Shown here: positions 62,761 to 64,000 of the stretch, one piece after another | Layout of the letters: every line of letters starts with the position of its first letter | How positions within the stretch are numbered: the stretch's first letter is position 1 | Source of the DNA: Protula sp. h YS-2021 | Taxonomy: Eukaryota; Annelida; Polychaeta; Sabellida; Serpulidae | Assembly: GCA_949752745.1 (NCBI GenBank) | Contig: OX457032.1 | Span: 15,389,720-15,453,719, forward strand | Length of the DNA: 64,000 nucleotides | Reading direction: 5' to 3' | Notes under the pieces: generated by a model | The model's input: only the letters and a program-made list of their open reading frames with translations | Databases searched by the model: none | Told to the model about the DNA's origin: nothing | Position numbers and translations under genes: made by a program

Positions 62761-63351
62761 GCGATTGGTGATTGGTTCTTACTGGTTTTTGTATCTTTGA
62801 GTCCCTGTGGAATGGTTGTTTGCGCACCATATTGGCTTGAGCGTGATTGAATGTGTTTAAGTGCGCAGACTATCTTAGGACGGCTTCCCGTGTTCGTGCC
62901 TTGTCTAAAGCGTCTTGAAGTTTCAGATTTTTCTCACTCTGCAACTGTTCCGATAACTTTTTGTCTCTGATCCCAGCAACAATGCGATCACGTAACAGTT
63001 CCTTTATATGGCGCCATAATTACACTTTTCAATCTGGATCCACAAGTCTTTTATGAAGTTGTCTACCGATTCATCAATGCCTTGACAACGATTACTAAAT
63101 TTGACACGTTCAAACACCAGGTTTTTCTTCCCACTGAAGTGAGATTCAAATCTGTTTTTCACTGTCTGGCACGATTTCATCTCATCACTGGATAACTGAA
63201 AACTGGTTAAAATGTCTTCCGCTTCGATACCCATGCAGTACACTAGGGTGTTTACTTTTTCTTCATCATCAGTTATTTTGGCTGGTTTCTTGAAATCGAA
63301 CATTTGAATTGCGTTTGTTGCCATTTCTTCTGTTTGTGGTGTTGAGTGCAC
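62761..63351 (-). pseudogene. Gypsy gag
   Basis: ORF 63004-63351 encodes a capsid-like region: NTLVYCMGIEAEDILTSFQL, KNRFESHFSGKKNLVFERVK and ESVDNFIKDLWI. After a stop near 63004, another frame (about 62870-63000) continues LRDRIVAGIRDKKLSEQLQS and KNLKLQDALDKAR. This is the usual gag helix pair before the zinc knuckle. The order fits the protease ORF just downstream. Confidence 0.8.
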
Positions 63352-63418
63352 AAAATTTGCAAGTGAGCTGAATCACTGGTCCTACATATCTCTTTCAGCG
63401 TGGTCACCGCCTCCACTA

Positions 63419-63577
63419 TGTTGTGTTATTGAATTGTGCGACTATATTTATGTTGAAACCTTTATTTACATCTGAGCCATTCTGGTTATTACGTCATATA
63501 GTCACATGTCCAGATAGAACATATTCAGTAAACAATATCCAAGAGTGGATAGTTGTAACACTATCAATAATATTACA
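63419..63577 (-). repeat. 5' LTR of the gypsy element
   Basis: 159 bp, the partner of 55735-55895. The 5-bp duplication ATATC follows at 63578-63582. On minus, the possible primer-binding site TGGAGGCGGTGAC begins about 3 bases inside it. Confidence 0.92.
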
Positions 63578-64000
63578 ATATCCTCTAAGATAAGCCACCT
63601 TTGGTTCACAAAAGCGTTTCCGCAGTTCAAAGCTAGGCCACACTGTGTTGGAAAGTAAGTTAATCACATCTCATCCCCATGCTCTTCACGGCCTTGTTAC
63701 CAACAACGTCTAGAAGGCAAATGCGTTTCTACTTCACTTCACAGCCTTTAAATAGTTCACAGCTTCCTCTAAATAAGAGACGATCAAGGATCATGAGCTG
63801 CATTTGATGTAGAAATCTCAGTAAATGATGCTCTTTTGAAGTTGTCTTATACTCTTGTGAATGTCTCAACCTAACAACACTTCCTTATATACTATATAGC
63901 TGGAACGGTGGGGTGGTCGGCGACAATTTCAGGTTTGAAGGGAGTGAATATCATCAACATGAATAAGAAAAAGTCTTTTTGAATACTTTGCTGAAAACAT
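63578..64000 (-). other. Polinton sequence beyond the gypsy insertion
   Basis: This resumes the polymerase B 5' region of the Polinton. The minus frame joins across the duplication to the Cys/His-rich N-terminal segment (VCYVCYDVFDENVSHTC, about 55660-55710). Further out I see no ORF and no terminal inverted repeat before the window ends. Confidence 0.5.

Larger units (their letters stand above)
55735..63577 (-). mobile_element. Ty3/gypsy LTR retrotransposon, with nested LINE
   Basis: LTRs lie at 55735-55895 and 63419-63577, with TGTAATATT/CAACA termini on minus. They are flanked by an exact 5-bp direct repeat ATATC (55730-55734 and 63578-63582). Next to the 3' LTR is a purine tract AAGAAAAGGAGA (minus). 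Just inside the 5' LTR is TGGAGGCGGTGAC, a possible primer-binding site. The order is gag, protease, RT, RNase H, integrase on minus. Without the LINE (57622-60401) the element is about 5.06 kb. Stops, frameshifts and a 170-bp tandem duplication in pol inactivate it. It is inserted in the Polinton polymerase gene. Confidence 0.93.
47280..64000 (+). mobile_element. Polinton/Maverick element, decayed, with nested insertions
   Basis: Gene order on plus is integrase, packaging ATPase, a small conserved ORF, penton, small basic protein, major capsid protein and protease. On minus and convergent are a PC4-like protein and protein-primed DNA polymerase B. This is the full Polinton core set. The polymerase end is split by a Ty3/gypsy element (55735-63577), and Polinton sequence resumes at 63578. 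Neither terminal inverted repeat was found, so the left limit is the first gene I can support and the right limit is the window end. Nearly every gene has a stop, frameshift or deletion. The coherent order shows it inserted as a unit and then decayed. Confidence 0.88.

Overview
The window is metazoan nuclear DNA: a spliced host gene with GT-AG introns, AT-rich introns, and a dense load of DNA transposons, LINEs, a Ty3/gypsy element and a Polinton/Maverick. The transposon mix fits a marine invertebrate such as a cnidarian, lophotrochozoan or lower deuterostome, but I cannot name the species.

Region 1 (about 1.7-22.7 kb, minus strand) is one host gene: the ortholog of bridge-like lipid transfer protein 3 (UHRF1BP1 / UHRF1BP1L, SHIP164). 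I placed 21 coding exons, from the chorein-type N-terminus at 22650 to the stop codon at 1759. Every splice phase is consistent and the total is about 1620 residues. Only the first exon (about 14 residues) is missing; it must lie above 22650. The introns carry two copies of a MULE-like inverted-repeat family with 9-bp target duplications, a tRNA-derived SINE, small MITEs and several minisatellites that touch exon edges. The most striking is a 63-bp array at 3.36-4.61 kb, which repeats the last 47 bases of exon 19 together with its 5' splice site about 20 times.

Region 2 (22.7-31.8 kb) has no recognisable host exon. It holds nested terminal-inverted-repeat elements (a hAT-like MITE with 8-bp duplications inside a larger element), a mariner-type MITE, a LINE 3' end with an ATCT tail and a tRNA-like SINE head.

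Region 3 (31.8-42.0 kb, plus strand) holds a decayed Ty3/gypsy pol, a nearly full-length but inactivated Tx1/L1-like LINE, zinc-finger-like debris, and a CR1/L2-like LINE 3' end with an (ATA)n tail.

Region 4 (42.8-64 kb) is Polinton territory. An old integrase fragment lies on the minus strand at 43 kb. A better preserved Polinton runs from 47.3 kb to past 63.6 kb, with integrase, packaging ATPase, penton, small basic protein, major capsid protein and maturation protease on plus. On minus, convergent, are a PC4-type protein and protein-primed DNA polymerase B. A Ty3/gypsy element (55735-63577, about 160-bp LTRs, 5-bp duplication ATATC) is inserted into the polymerase gene. A Tx1-like LINE (57622-60401) is inserted into that element's pol, giving three nested layers. 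All the mobile genes show stops, frameshifts or deletions, so this is a fossil locus.
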